DNA of 64,000 bases from DASZUK01 sp963745595 (GTDB lineage Bacteria > Actinomycetota > Acidimicrobiia > Acidimicrobiales > RAAP-2). The stretch spans positions 172,923 to 236,922 of the forward strand of contig CAVUYB010000014.1 of assembly GCA_963745595.1 (NCBI GenBank), read 5' to 3'. Positions within the stretch are counted from its first letter, which is position 1. The number at the start of each line of letters is the position of its first letter. Made by a program: the position numbers and the translations under genes. The notes beneath the pieces are model-generated. The model worked only from the letters and a program-made list of their open reading frames with translations. It did not search any database and was not told where the DNA came from. Of the stretch, positions 26,307 to 35,560 are shown in pieces.

Positions 26307-27131
26307 ATGGAGGGGACTGGAACACGTCGGTTGGAAGGTCGAGTCGCGATGGTGACCGGGAGCGCCTCCGGCATCGGACGAGCGACCGCGCACCGGCTCG
26401 CCGTCGAAGGCGCGTCGGTGGCCGTCGTCGACCTCGACGAAGGTGGGGCCACCGCGGTGGCCGACCAGATCCGCGACGCCGGAGGCCAGGCGATCGCTCT
26501 ACAGGCGGACGTGCAGGACGAGGCGGCCGTCGCCGCGGCAGTGAAGGGCGTCGTGGACCAGCTCGGGCCGATCGACATCCTCCACAACAACGCCGCGCTG
26601 CTCGCGCCCGACCATTTCAACCAGGACGCCGACGTCATCGAGCTCAGCGCGGCGGTCTGGGACACGACGATGGCCGTGAACCTGCGCGGGGTGATGTTCG
26701 GCTGCAAGCATGCGCTGCCCGTCATGATCGAGAACGGTGGCGGCTCGATCATCAACACGTCCTCGTCGTCCGCTCTTTCGGGCGAGTCCCTTCGTTCCGC
26801 CTACTCCGCGTCCAAGGCGGCGGTCATCGCCTTCTCCCGGTCGATCGCCACGATGTACGGAAAGCGGGGCATCCGCTGCAACAGCGTCGTCCCCTCCGTG
26901 ATCCTGTCGCCGGAGAACAAGAGCCGGATCTCCCCTCGCCAGCTGTCGATCTGGGAGGGCAACTGCCTCACCCCCTACCTCGGCGTCCCGGAGGACATCG
27001 CGGCGGCGGTCGCCTTCTTGGCCAGTGACGATGCCCGGTACATCACGGGGCACGAGCTGATCGTCGACGGCGGATCGCTCGCCCACAAACCGACATTCGC
27101 CCAGAGCGTCTGGGACGACGACCCATCGTGA
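26307..27131 (+). CDS. Short-chain dehydrogenase/reductase
   Basis: 274 residues from ATG 26307. Motifs: TGSASGIG, Asp in AVVDLDEGG (NAD preference), HNNAALLAP, Ser of INTSSSSALSG, YSASK. Long acidic C-terminus after ELIVDGGSLA. The 85-base gap before it contains an AT-rich stretch with AAATCAATTAGTCGCTTG, perhaps an internal promoter. Its stop overlaps the next start by GTGA. Confidence 0.92.
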   Translation: MEGTGTRRLEGRVAMVTGSASGIGRATAHRLAVEGASVAVVDLDEGGATAVADQIRDAGGQAIALQADVQDEAAVAAAVKGVVDQLGPIDILHNNAALLAPDHFNQDADVIELSAAVWDTTMAVNLRGVMFGCKHALPVMIENGGGSIINTSSSSALSGESLRSAYSASKAAVIAFSRSIATMYGKRGIRCNSVVPSVILSPENKSRISPRQLSIWEGNCLTPYLGVPEDIAAAVAFLASDDARYITGHELIVDGGSLAHKPTFAQSVWDDDPS

Positions 27132-27961
27132 GCGCGGAGGTCACCAAGAAGCTCCAGGACCAGGTGGCGATCGTCACCGGCGCCGGCCAAGGCGTCGGGC
27201 GCGGCATCGCCCACTCGATGGCCGCCGCCGGCGCGACGGTCTCGGTCCTCGACATCAACGGGGCGCTCGCCGACCAGGTCGCCGACGAGATCACGGCCGC
27301 CGGCGGGCGGGCGATCAGCCAGCACGTCGACATCGCCGACGACGACCGCCTGGCCGACGCGGTGGCGGAGCTGATCTCCGAGTTCGGGCAGATCAACATT
27401 CTCTGCAACAACGCGATGGCCAACGAGCCCGAGATCGTCGGGAACGACCGAGACGTCGAGCAGACCACGTGGGCCGCCTGGGACCGGACGCTGGCCGTCG
27501 ATCTGCGGGCGCCGCTCGCCGCCTGCCGGCTCGTCATTCCGCACATGGTGCGCCAGGGCGGAGGGTCGATCGTCAACATCTCCGCCATCGCGGCCATGTA
27601 CGGCGATCTCAGCCACATGTCGTACGACGTCGCCAAGGCCGGCCTGCACGCCCTGACGCGATCAATCGCGACGACGCACGGCCGCAAGAACATCCGAGCG
27701 AACGCCGTCGCCACCGCGCTCATCCTCACCGACCTCGTGCAGCGCTTCATGTCGCAGGAAATGCTCGACGCGTTCGAGGGGAACTGGCTTCTCCCGGGGC
27801 ACTGCACCGTGGAGGACGTGACCCCGCTCGTCACCTTCCTCGCCGGGCCCGACGCGTCGTGGATCACCGGCCAGACGTTCGTCATCGACGGGGGGGCCAC
27901 CGCTCACCAGGTCTGGTACCGGGACGGCCGGACGATCCATCCCCGCGCCTTCGAGGAGTGA
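27128..27961 (+). CDS. Short-chain dehydrogenase/reductase
   Basis: 277 residues from GTG 27128, coupled to the previous SDR by a four-base overlap. Motifs: TGAGQGVGRG, Asp in SVLDINGAL, CNNAMANEP, Ser in VNISAIAAMYG and catalytic YDVAK. The tail HQVWYRDGRTIHPRAFEE is unusually long. Two adjacent coupled SDRs may act as a heteromer, or oxidise and reduce different carbons of one ring substrate. Confidence 0.92.
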   Translation: MSAEVTKKLQDQVAIVTGAGQGVGRGIAHSMAAAGATVSVLDINGALADQVADEITAAGGRAISQHVDIADDDRLADAVAELISEFGQINILCNNAMANEPEIVGNDRDVEQTTWAAWDRTLAVDLRAPLAACRLVIPHMVRQGGGSIVNISAIAAMYGDLSHMSYDVAKAGLHALTRSIATTHGRKNIRANAVATALILTDLVQRFMSQEMLDAFEGNWLLPGHCTVEDVTPLVTFLAGPDASWITGQTFVIDGGATAHQVWYRDGRTIHPRAFEE

Positions 27962-27994
27962 GCCGGCGCTCGGTCCGGCACTAGGTTCGGATCA

Positions 27995-28357
27995 ATGCTC
28001 CGCTTCCATCACGTCAACCTCGGTGTTCCCGCCGGCGGCGGCGACGCCGAAGCGGCTTTCCTCGTCGATCTGCTCGGCTACCGGCGAGCCGAGCTGACGC
28101 CGGAAGCGTCATCCACGGCCAGGTGGTTCGAGAGCGACGACGGCCAACAGGTCCACCTGAGCGAGGATCCCGACCATCGCCCGGCGGCCCGTGCCCATGT
28201 CGCCCTCGAGCTGGACGACGATCTCGCCACCCTGGAGCAGCGGTTCGACCAGGCCGGCTACGAGTACGAGGCGATCGACAGCGCTGGGCGTCGCATCGTG
28301 CTCTGCCGGGACCCGGCCGGCAACCGGTGGGAGCTACGCGGCACCGCTACTGGCTGA
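27995..28357 (+). CDS. VOC (glyoxalase superfamily) protein
   Basis: 120 residues with FHHVNLGVPAGGG, HVALELDDD and GNRWELRG supplying likely His/His/Glu ligands. It is 33 bases downstream of the second SDR and probably the last gene of this operon. Its end overlaps the convergent DsbA-family gene by 24 bases. Confidence 0.85.
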   Translation: MLRFHHVNLGVPAGGGDAEAAFLVDLLGYRRAELTPEASSTARWFESDDGQQVHLSEDPDHRPAARAHVALELDDDLATLEQRFDQAGYEYEAIDSAGRRIVLCRDPAGNRWELRGTATG

Positions 28358-28993
28358 CGCGGCGCGGGACCAGGCTTCTTCGAGCACCCCGAGAATCGTC
28401 TCGGCGCTCTGGGCCCCGGAGATGCCGTACTGGCGGTCGATCACGAAGAACGGCACGCCGGAGACGCCAAGCGCGTGGGCATCGGCCTCGTCGGCCCGCA
28501 CCTCGGCGCCATAGCGCCCGGTTTCGAGGATCTCGGCACAGCTCGCGCCGTCGAGACCGACCTCTTCGGCTAGACGGACGAGCATCCCGCGATCACCAAT
28601 GGCGGCGCCTTCGGTGAAGTACGCCCGGAAGAGCCGCTCTCCGAGCGCTTCTTGGGCACCGACCTCGAGCGCGTAGTGGAGGAGGCGATGCGCGTCGAAC
28701 GTGTTCGCCCGCTGCGCCCGGTCGAAGTGGAAATCGAGGCCCTCTTGTTCGGCCATGGTCGTCAGCCCGGCCTGGGAAGCCCGAGCCTGGTCTTCGGAGA
28801 TGCCGTACTTCTCCGCCAGATGCTTCGTGAGGTCGCCTGCCGCGGTGTCCGGAGCCGAGGGATCGAGCTCGAAGGCTCGCCACACGACGTCCACGTCGCC
28901 CGCGTGGGCAAAGCGAGCGAGAGCCCGATCGAAGCGCCGCTTGCCAATGGCACACCACGGACAGACGAGGTCGGAAAAGATCTCTACCCTCAC
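28334..28993 (-). CDS. DsbA-family oxidoreductase, FrnE-like
   Basis: 219 residues from GTG 28993. The start VRVEIFSDLVCPWCAIGKRR has the CPWC redox motif of FrnE-like cytoplasmic DsbA proteins, and GVSGVPFFVIDRQYGISGAQ is the cis-Pro region. No signal peptide. Actinobacterial relatives act as 2-hydroxychromene-carboxylate isomerase-like or disulfide enzymes in polyketide and aromatic metabolism. It follows the Ddn-like gene by 28 bases on the same strand. Confidence 0.92.
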   Translation of the reverse strand: MRVEIFSDLVCPWCAIGKRRFDRALARFAHAGDVDVVWRAFELDPSAPDTAAGDLTKHLAEKYGISEDQARASQAGLTTMAEQEGLDFHFDRAQRANTFDAHRLLHYALEVGAQEALGERLFRAYFTEGAAIGDRGMLVRLAEEVGLDGASCAEILETGRYGAEVRADEADAHALGVSGVPFFVIDRQYGISGAQSAETILGVLEEAWSRAASASSGAA

Positions 28994-29021
28994 GGCCCGG
29001 ACAACGCCGGAGGCCGGTCGC

Positions 29022-29441
29022 CTATTCCGCCGGTTCGAGCACCACCACCGGGATGACGCGCCCTCCGGCCTCTCTCTCGTATTCGGCGAAGACGGGGACC
29101 GCGGCCTTCTGGCGATCGAAGATCTCGTCGCGCTCCTCGCCGACGGCCTCACGGGCGATCACCTCGCTCGTCTCGGTGCCAGCCTCGATCGTGGTGCGCG
29201 GCTCGGCCAAGAGGTTGAAGTACCAGTCCGGGTGCCGTGGGGCGCCTTGGAAGGAGGCGAATACCGCCCATCCGCTGGCCACCCGGAGCGCGGCCAGCGG
29301 GTTCACCCGCTCGATCCCGCTGCGGCGTCCCTTGTGGTGGACGAGCACCACCGACCTTTCGGCGAACTGACCGCCGAGTTGACCGCCGTTGGCTCGGAAC
29401 TCTTCGATGATCTGCGAGTTGAAATCGGCCAGCTGCGTCAT
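29022..29441 (-). CDS. Deazaflavin (F420)-dependent nitroreductase family protein (Ddn-like)
   Basis: 139 residues with a split beta-barrel typical of F420H2-dependent quinone/nitro reductases: VVLVHHKGRRSGIERVNPL, SFQGAPRHPDWYFNLLAEP and VPVFAEYEREAGGRVIPVVVL. GAPRHPDWY is the phosphate/F420-binding signature. Likely protects from oxidative stress or reduces an enone. Forms an operon with the DsbA-family gene. Confidence 0.92.
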   Translation of the reverse strand: MTQLADFNSQIIEEFRANGGQLGGQFAERSVVLVHHKGRRSGIERVNPLAALRVASGWAVFASFQGAPRHPDWYFNLLAEPRTTIEAGTETSEVIAREAVGEERDEIFDRQKAAVPVFAEYEREAGGRVIPVVVLEPAE

Positions 29442-29602
29442 CTCGCCAACGCTAGCGGCGGGAACGTTCCGCGGCTCAGCCGACTGAACCGCGACAGGGT
29501 CCGTGGCATGCAGTTTCGTACCATCTATTTTCGGTTCCGATTCGGCCAGACTGGTGGTGAGGGGCGTCGCCGACTTCGAGAGAACCGTGAGGGCTGAAGA
29601 AG

Positions 29603-30094
29603 ATGACCGAGCCGGACGATCGTCGAGAGATCGTAGAAGTGTTGAACCAGTACTTCTTCGCCCTCGACAGCCGTCGCCCAGAGCTCATGGCTCCCGTCTT
29701 CACGAGTACCGCGACGTACGAGTTCGCCAGCGACGATGATCGAAACGGTCCGCAACCAATCGGATCGTTCCTCAGTACGTGGTTGGACGGCATAGTGCGC
29801 TTTGCGCACTCGAGCCACAGCATGAGCAACGTGCACATCGTCGTCGACGGCGACCGCGCCGAATCAGAGATCTACGCGGTCGTCCATCTCGTCGATCGCC
29901 ACACCGAGTGCGGCCAAGTCATCATCCGAGGCATCCACTACCGGGACCAGCTGCTGCGCACGCCTGACGGCTGGAAGATCGACCGTCGGCGTCACCGTCT
30001 CCTCTGGCTGTGCGTCGTGCCCGAGACGGTCGGCGACGATCTCGTCCAAGGAAGAATCTCCGAAGCGGCCAACCGCCCTTCTCGCTCCGAATAA
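29603..30094 (+). CDS. SnoaL/NTF2-like protein
   Basis: 163 residues with the alpha+beta cone fold pattern: EIVEVLNQYFFALDSRRPELMAPVF, FASDDDRNGPQPIG, HSSHSMSNVHIVVDGDRAES and GWKIDRRRHRLLWL. This is the SnoaL-like_4 type, members of which include dehydratases and ring hydrolases or cyclases. Codon use is less GC-extreme than in the flanking catabolic genes. No operon partner. Confidence 0.85.
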   Translation: MTEPDDRREIVEVLNQYFFALDSRRPELMAPVFTSTATYEFASDDDRNGPQPIGSFLSTWLDGIVRFAHSSHSMSNVHIVVDGDRAESEIYAVVHLVDRHTECGQVIIRGIHYRDQLLRTPDGWKIDRRRHRLLWLCVVPETVGDDLVQGRISEAANRPSRSE

Positions 30095-30167
30095 CCCGCG
30101 GGTGCGGCGACCGAGATCCGCAGACACCTCGCCTGGGCAAGACAACCCTGGAGGCCAGCCCCCGCCT

Positions 30168-30605
30168 TCAACTTCTGGTTCGAGCGATCCCGGCCTTCTG
30201 CAACACGTCAGGCCGGACACCCACCATCCGCCACGTGCTGTAGGCAATGCCCCGCCGTTCGCCATAGGTCTTGGCGGCTTTCACGAAGCCCTTCTCCAGG
30301 CCGACCAGGTCGACCGGTTGCTCGGCTTTGGCCAAGTTGACCTCGAGGTCCCGTCGCTCCTGGACGAGGTGCAGCCGATCGAACGGATCAGCCGTTTCGA
30401 TCTTCTGGTCCAGCTTGGCCATCCGTTCTTTGATATTCGTAGGAGTGCGCTGGCGCCCGGGGCGACGTCTACCCGACGCCAACGCCTCGAGGTACAGGCG
30501 CACGGCTCTACCCTCTTCCCGGCCTTTGGCCAGGGCGGCTTTATGGGCCTCGGACATCCGCGTACCCCGCCGATCGTTGGTCTTTGCTCTCTTGGTTGCT
30601 GGCAT
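30168..30605 (-). CDS. Conserved-looking hypothetical protein with basic N-terminus and coiled coil
   Basis: 145 residues. The first 60 are rich in Lys/Arg (MPATKRAKTNDRRGTRM, then SEAHKAALAKGREEGRAVR). A central coiled coil has ERMAKLDQKIETADPFDRL and VQERRDLEVNLAKAE. The end reads YSTWRMVGVRPDVLQKAGI, like a small DNA-binding helical tail. I do not recognise a named family; a nucleoid- or nucleic-acid-associated role is a guess. It lies 380 bases before tRNA-Gly on the opposite strand. Confidence 0.75.
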   Translation of the reverse strand: MPATKRAKTNDRRGTRMSEAHKAALAKGREEGRAVRLYLEALASGRRRPGRQRTPTNIKERMAKLDQKIETADPFDRLHLVQERRDLEVNLAKAEQPVDLVGLEKGFVKAAKTYGERRGIAYSTWRMVGVRPDVLQKAGIARTRS

Positions 30606-30988
30606 CCCTCTACCCTATGGGATCCTCGGTGCAAGTCGTACGTATGCATGAAAAAATGCCGGTGTTCATTTGGTTCTGGGATCACGGGTCTCTGGCCACC
30701 GATAGACCGGCCGAAGGGAACTGATCGCCGCTCGCGCTCCCCCGCCTTCAAGGCTCGCCTCTACGTAAGCCACCGCCCGGCTACGCAAGCCACCGCCCGG
30801 CCAAGGCCGTGGGTCCGCCAGTTGGGCCATCGGGGCCCGCCCGACGGCCGGACCGGAACCAGTGACCGGCGGCGGCGTGAGCGCCCTGGCTCGGTGCGCC
30901 GTCCGGGCGGGGTCCCAGAAACGCTTCCGCGTATCAACTCGGTCGCCTTGCGCTCTCTACATCGGTGACGCCGACGGCGATCACTCGT
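30606..30988. other. Intergenic region before tRNA-Gly with a 20-base direct duplication
   Basis: No convincing gene. The region holds a tandem pair CTACGTAAGCCACCGCCCGG (30761-30780) and CTACGCAAGCCACCGCCCGG (30781-30800), differing at one base, and an AT-richer patch at 30625-30665 that could carry the promoter of the hypothetical gene on the minus strand. The tRNA promoter should lie near 30940-30985 but no clear -35/-10 pair stands out. Confidence 0.4.
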
Positions 30989-31063
30989 GCGGATGTGGCT
31001 CAGCGGTAGAGCACAGCCCTTCCAGGGCTGAGGTCGTAGGTTCGAATCCTGCCGTCCGCTCCA
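30989..31063 (+). tRNA. tRNA-Gly (anticodon TCC), CCA encoded
   Basis: The acceptor stem GCGGATG/CGTCCGC closes correctly, with a D arm GGCTCAGCGGTAGAGC, anticodon stem CAGCC/GGCTG around loop CTTCCAG, giving anticodon TCC, and a T arm with GTTCGAATC. Bases 31061-31063 encode CCA. Confidence 0.95.
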
Positions 31064-31122
31064 AGGTGAACCAGGGACGTTGTGGTGGCCGCAAGCACGC
31101 GGACCCAGGACGTCTCGGCTGA

Positions 31123-31515
31123 CTATGACCAGAAGCTGCCGGCTCTTTCGGTGTCCTCGCTGAACTGTGACACTTCGATGACCTTGCCGCCACGAATGCG
31201 GAACACGTTCACCGAGTTCTGGTCGAGGACGGTGCCGTTCCGCTCCGCCTGCAAATGATCTAGCGCAACCGTGTGCTCGTCCCCGGCGATCACCTCTTGC
31301 AGCGTCACCTTCACGGTTCCACCCGACAGGGAGAACAGCTCAGCGAAAAAGGCAAAGATGGCATCTCGGCCCTCCTTGTTCCCCGAGATTCCAGCATTGC
31401 CCGGAACGTGCCAGACCGCATCTTCGGCAAAGAGCTCGGCGAGGGTCTCCATGTCCCCGGCGCTGAAGGCCGCATAGCCTCGACGGACCAACTCGGCGTC
31501 TTCCTTCGTCCCCAT
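31123..31515 (-). CDS. SnoaL/NTF2-like protein
   Basis: 130 residues from ATG 31515, which has AGGAGG seven bases upstream; longer in-frame starts are not supported. Pattern of a ketosteroid-isomerase-like fold: LVRRGYAAFSAGDMETLAEL, FAEDAVWHVPGNAGISG, NVFRIRGGKVIEVSQFSED. Probably a small-ligand-binding or isomerase/hydrolase protein; function not specific. Confidence 0.88.
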   Translation of the reverse strand: MGTKEDAELVRRGYAAFSAGDMETLAELFAEDAVWHVPGNAGISGNKEGRDAIFAFFAELFSLSGGTVKVTLQEVIAGDEHTVALDHLQAERNGTVLDQNSVNVFRIRGGKVIEVSQFSEDTERAGSFWS

Positions 31516-31777
31516 GGTTCCCTCCTGTGGGCCGGCGCTCGATCGGGCAATCTGGGTCGAGTGAACACCCGACTCTCTCGAGAAACAAGGTCGAAACGAT
31601 GACGTTTTCGCCGGAGCCTCTTGAGTTACCGGAGAGTCGATCACCGTGGGCGGCAGGACCTCACTCCGGCGTTTCCCGGACATGACGGCCTTCTGGAACC
31701 CCGCTCGCCCACTCGCCTAACCAGACCATCAGCGAGGTGGACCTGAAGCGGTGCTCTGGGGTGGCCGAGTCCGAGAA

Positions 31778-32287
31778 TCAGCGTTGCCCGGCGAAGCTCG
31801 GCGCGCTCACCGGGCTGACGGCCTGGGCGGCGCGCTCGCGACCTTCTCGGTGGATGCGAAGCAGGCACACCGAGGCGACGAGGACAAAAAGCGCTTCGAC
31901 GATCAGGCTCACCGTTCCGAGCGTGTAGTTCCAGTTGCCGATGTCTCCGGCGTCGCCCGGCAGGCCCACCGATCGCGTCAGCAGGTAGCCGATGAAAGGA
32001 AGGGCAGTGGTTCCGATCCCGAGCAGCCAACCGAAGGTTCTCTTTCGCAGCACCAATGCCGCTGCGACGAGACTCGCCAGTTCGACGAGGTAGTACCCCC
32101 ACTTCATCCAGATCGGGCTCTCACCGCCCAGCAGTCCGCCTTGGTCCTGGAGGTGGACGATGCAGACGGCGATCAGCAGCCCGGCCCCCACGATGGCCAC
32201 GGGAGCACGGGTCTCATGGTCCTCGCTCGACAAGAACGTCATGAGGTCGAAGCGCGGACGCGCCTGGTGTTTCGCCGAGTTGTCCAT
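31778..32287 (-). CDS. Four-helix membrane protein of unknown function
   Basis: 169 residues from ATG 32287. A polar start is followed by about four hydrophobic segments: VAIVGAGLLIAVCIVHL, WGYYLVELASLVAAALVL, GWLLGIGTTALPFIGYLL and LGTVSLIVEALFVLVASV. No catalytic motif is visible. It is divergent from the SHOCT-domain membrane protein at 32409 with about 120 bases between them. Confidence 0.8.
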   Translation of the reverse strand: MDNSAKHQARPRFDLMTFLSSEDHETRAPVAIVGAGLLIAVCIVHLQDQGGLLGGESPIWMKWGYYLVELASLVAAALVLRKRTFGWLLGIGTTALPFIGYLLTRSVGLPGDAGDIGNWNYTLGTVSLIVEALFVLVASVCLLRIHREGRERAAQAVSPVSAPSFAGQR

Positions 32288-32408
32288 CGCCAAGGGTCTC
32301 CCGTAGCTCGTCGTCGTTGGATCTACGGCGGGGAAGAGGGAATGGATGGATGCATCTCCAGCACGGACGCCGTAGTGTGCTCCCGGACAATCCCCATTGG
32401 AGGCACCG

Positions 32409-32801
32409 GTGATCGCAAGCAGTTATCCCCTACTGGACCTGTTCTGGACGATCCTCTGGATCTTCGGGTTCATCATCTGGATCTGGCTGCTGATCATGAT
32501 CTTCGGTGACATCTTCCGCAGCCACGACATCGGCGGGTGGGCGAAGGCGCTCTGGACGATCTTCGTGATCGTCCTCCCGTTGCTCGGCATCCTCGTCTAC
32601 CTGATCGCCCGCGGTGGCGGGATGCACGAACGAGCCGCCCAGCAGGCGCAACAGCAGCAACAGGCGTTCGAGGCGTACGTGCGGCAGTCCGCGGGGACCA
32701 CGAACACCGCTGACGAACTGGCAAAGTTGGTCGACCTCAAGAACAGCGGCGCACTCACCGACGCGGAGTTCGAAGCGCAGAAGGCGAAATTGCTCGCGTA
32801 G
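32409..32801 (+). CDS. Small membrane protein with PLDc_N and SHOCT domains
   Basis: 130 residues from GTG 32409, chosen because GGAGG lies at 32398-32403. Two N-terminal helices with FWTILWIFGFIIWIWLL and the cardiolipin-synthase N-terminal-like WTIFVIVLPLLGILVYLI, then a Gln-rich linker and a C-terminal SHOCT motif (ADELAKLVDLKNSGALTDAE). This pair of domains is common in actinobacteria; SHOCT likely mediates oligomerisation. Confidence 0.9.
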   Translation: MIASSYPLLDLFWTILWIFGFIIWIWLLIMIFGDIFRSHDIGGWAKALWTIFVIVLPLLGILVYLIARGGGMHERAAQQAQQQQQAFEAYVRQSAGTTNTADELAKLVDLKNSGALTDAEFEAQKAKLLA

Positions 32802-32855
32802 CTCCGACGGCCGTTGGCCCCGGGCTACATCACAAAGCGAGCGAGGTCCGGGCGA

Positions 32856-35343
32856 TCAGCTCGTCATACCCACCACCGGCTTGACGAGTCGCGTACCTCC
32901 AACCGACCCGTCGAAGGTGGCGTCGCCGAAGGCGAAGATGCCGCCGTCCGAGGCCACTTCCCAGTAGCCGTGGCCGTCGGGAGTGGCCGCGAGGCCGACG
33001 ATCGGCGCGTTGAGAGGCTGCCCACCCATGGAGCCGTAGAACGGTGCGTCGCCGAAGGCGAAGATCCCGCCGTCACCACCCACCTCCAAGTAGCCCTGGT
33101 CGGTGTAGGTGAACTGCGCCAGCGAAGTGACGGCGCTGGTCCCGTTGTCGGTGGTGACGGTGACGTCGTCGATCCCGGCCGGGGCCGGAGGGATCTCGAC
33201 GGTGATCGCCGAGCCGTTGTCACTGACGATCGGGGCGTCGACCGAGCCGATGGCCACGGCGGTGGCGCCTTGGAGATCGTCGCCGGAAATGACCAACGTG
33301 CCGCCGCCGGCCGTCGTCGAATGGTTGGCCGAGAGGCCGGTGAGGGAGGGGCAGCCGCCGGCCGGCTGGAGCCCTTCGGCCAGCGGGCCGCCGTTGGGGG
33401 TCCCCCAGCCGGTCGCCAGGTCGTAGCCGGGGGTGGCCGGGTAAGCGCCACCGTTGGTGTCGGTGTAGTCGTTGTTGCCGGTGGTGATATCGGTGAAGGC
33501 GTCCGACGACGCCGCCCCCAGCCGGTAGAGCGCGGGATCGACCATGCCGAGAGGGGCGGCACAACCCTGGTTGACGTCGGCCAGGAGCGCCGCCCAGAGC
33601 GGGGTCGACGCGCTCGTGCCGGCGTCACGGGTCCAGCCGGGCGTGAGCTCGACGTCGACCGGTGTCGGGAGCTGCGTCTGGTCGATGTAGATCGTGTAGC
33701 CGGCCATGGTGTCGGCCAGGGCCGAGACGTCGGGGACCTCGCGGCAGTACGAGCCGGCCGGCGCCCCACAGGGCGTAGGGCTGGAGTAGGCGTTCACCGT
33801 CCCGTTCCCGGCGTCCGTTGCCAGGACGGCATCGGCCAGAGCGACGAGATCCCTCCGGTCCCCGCCCCCGGGTTGATACCGATCGGCGTGCTGTCGGCAC
33901 AGCCGGAGGAGTTGGCGCCACCGAAGTACGGCACGTAGCAGTCGTTCCAGGCGTACTGGTCCGTCGTGGCGAACTCTCCGAGCAGCATCGCCGTCCCGCC
34001 GACGGCCAGGACGTCCGGTTGGGTCGCCGGGTCGTTGACGGCGAGCGAGCTCAGTGTGTTCCCGCAGCCCTCGGACCCGGAGTCGCCGGTGCCGACGGCG
34101 ACCGTCTGACCCTGGGCCGCCATCTGGGCAAAGATCGCCGCCTCGGTCGTCGCCTCGGCCGATGTGATCGCCGACTCGCAGGCGCCGAGGCTGGCGCTGA
34201 CCACCTGGGCCCGGTCGTCGTTGGCGATGGCGTCGAAGATGTCGGTCGGCCCGTTGCCGCTGTTCGGTCCCTCATAGGTGACGATCGAGCTGCCCGGCGC
34301 CAAGGCGGCCACCTGTTCGATGTCCATCGCCGCTTCGCCGATCTGGTCCTGGGCCGGCGTGCCGGTCCCCCCGTCCACCTCGACCCGGGTGACCGGGGTG
34401 GTGATGCCGTAGCACTGCTCGAAGGTGGCGATCTCCCCGTCGCTGTGCGGATCGACTTCGGCCAGGGCGATGGTCTGGCCGTAGCCGAGGCGCCCTTGGT
34501 CGTAGAGGGTCGAGAACCCGTAGAGGCCGGCGATGGCCGATTGGGTCCATCCAGCGTCGTCACCGCCGCCGGCGTCGACGACGGCGTCGCTGCAGGCCGT
34601 CGGGACCGGGACGCCGGAGGGAGTCGTGGCCGGGACGGCAGGGATGGCATTACTCGATCCCCCTTCCGCCGGGGTCGGCCCGCGGCCGCTGGCGGCCGGC
34701 CCGGCACGCAGTGCCGATCCCGATCCGGGGGGGCCGGGGCAGCACGACCTGGGGCAGGTCGTCGAGACCCACCACCCCCTCTACCGAGCCGGCGACGGAG
34801 GCGATGACCGACGGGACCTTCGTGGCCAGGTAGTCGGTGACGCCCGAGACCAGCCGTACGTCGGACAAGGTCGTACCGAATGCCGCCGCCACCTGGCCGG
34901 CGGTCCCGGTTACCGGGACCAGTAGCCCATTGGCCGAGGTGGGTCCGACCTTCAGCCCCTCCGAGGCCAGCCACGAGCGGACGGTGCCGACGGCCTCGGC
35001 GCTCGGCCCGAACCGGTCGGCGAACTGCCCCCGGGCCAGGTACTGGTGATAGGCGGGGGACCCCGGCGTGGAGACGGCGTCGACGAAGGACTGCAGGGCC
35101 TGGGGGTCGGGGACCTTCAGCGACACCTCGACGTGGAGGGTGGCGGCAGCCGAGAGCAGCCCGACGGATGGACGCCCCGACCGGTGCCGCCACCATCGAT
35201 TGCGGGAGGGTCACCCGGGTGCCCACTGCCGCATCGGCAGCTCCCGAGAAGGCCGGCGTCACCAGGAGTCCCGCCAGTCCGGCCACCGCGGTAGCGGCAA
35301 CGCCGGCTCGCAGGAATGGACGCCGGTGCTGTCGTCTCCCCAT
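32856..35343 (-). pseudogene. Sedolisin (peptidase S53) with pro-domain and FAFGDA repeats, three frameshifts
   Basis: ATG 35343 has GGAGG seven bases upstream and begins a signal peptide (FLRAGVAATAVAGLAGLLV). The pro-kumamolisin domain (HVEVSLKVPDPQALQSFVDA) follows after a surplus base in CCC 35160-35162. A seven-G run (34727-34733) has one base too many before the catalytic domain, where GEAAMDIEQ gives the catalytic Glu/Asp. A missing base near 33818 precedes the part with DAGTSASTPLWAALLADVN (catalytic Ser) and the calcium site GYDLATGWGTPNGG. An IPT/TIG-like segment and two repeats of FAFGDA type end the protein. An intact gene would encode a secreted acid protease of about 820 residues. 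Confidence 0.8.
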
Positions 35344-35560
35344 CGCCTTGCCTCCGGTCATCCTGCCCGTTGCCGCCGCCCGTCCCCGGCCGGTTGCCGC
35401 CCGTCTCGCCAGCCTGCCGACGGTTATCGGCTGCGGGGCGCGACGACTTGAACGGTGAAGCGACGAACGCGATGGCCCACACAACGAGCCGTGGTCAATA
35501 TCCGAAAGTGTGTATCGTGGATGGCGGGGGTAGTGGCGGTCGATTGGGGAACACGGCGGA
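35344..35560. promoter_or_regulatory. Divergent intergenic region between sedolisin and aldo/keto reductase
   Basis: No gene except the short ORF that follows. The AT-richer portion 35480-35520 (GGTCAATATCCGAAAGTGTG and around it) is the likely place for the sedolisin promoter on the minus strand or for the operon at 35680. No clean -35/-10 pair is visible. Confidence 0.3.

Noticed and set aside
30840..31122. A plus-strand ORF (30862-31122) spanning tRNA-Gly
   Set aside because: It reads through a perfect tRNA cloverleaf and shows no protein-like pattern.
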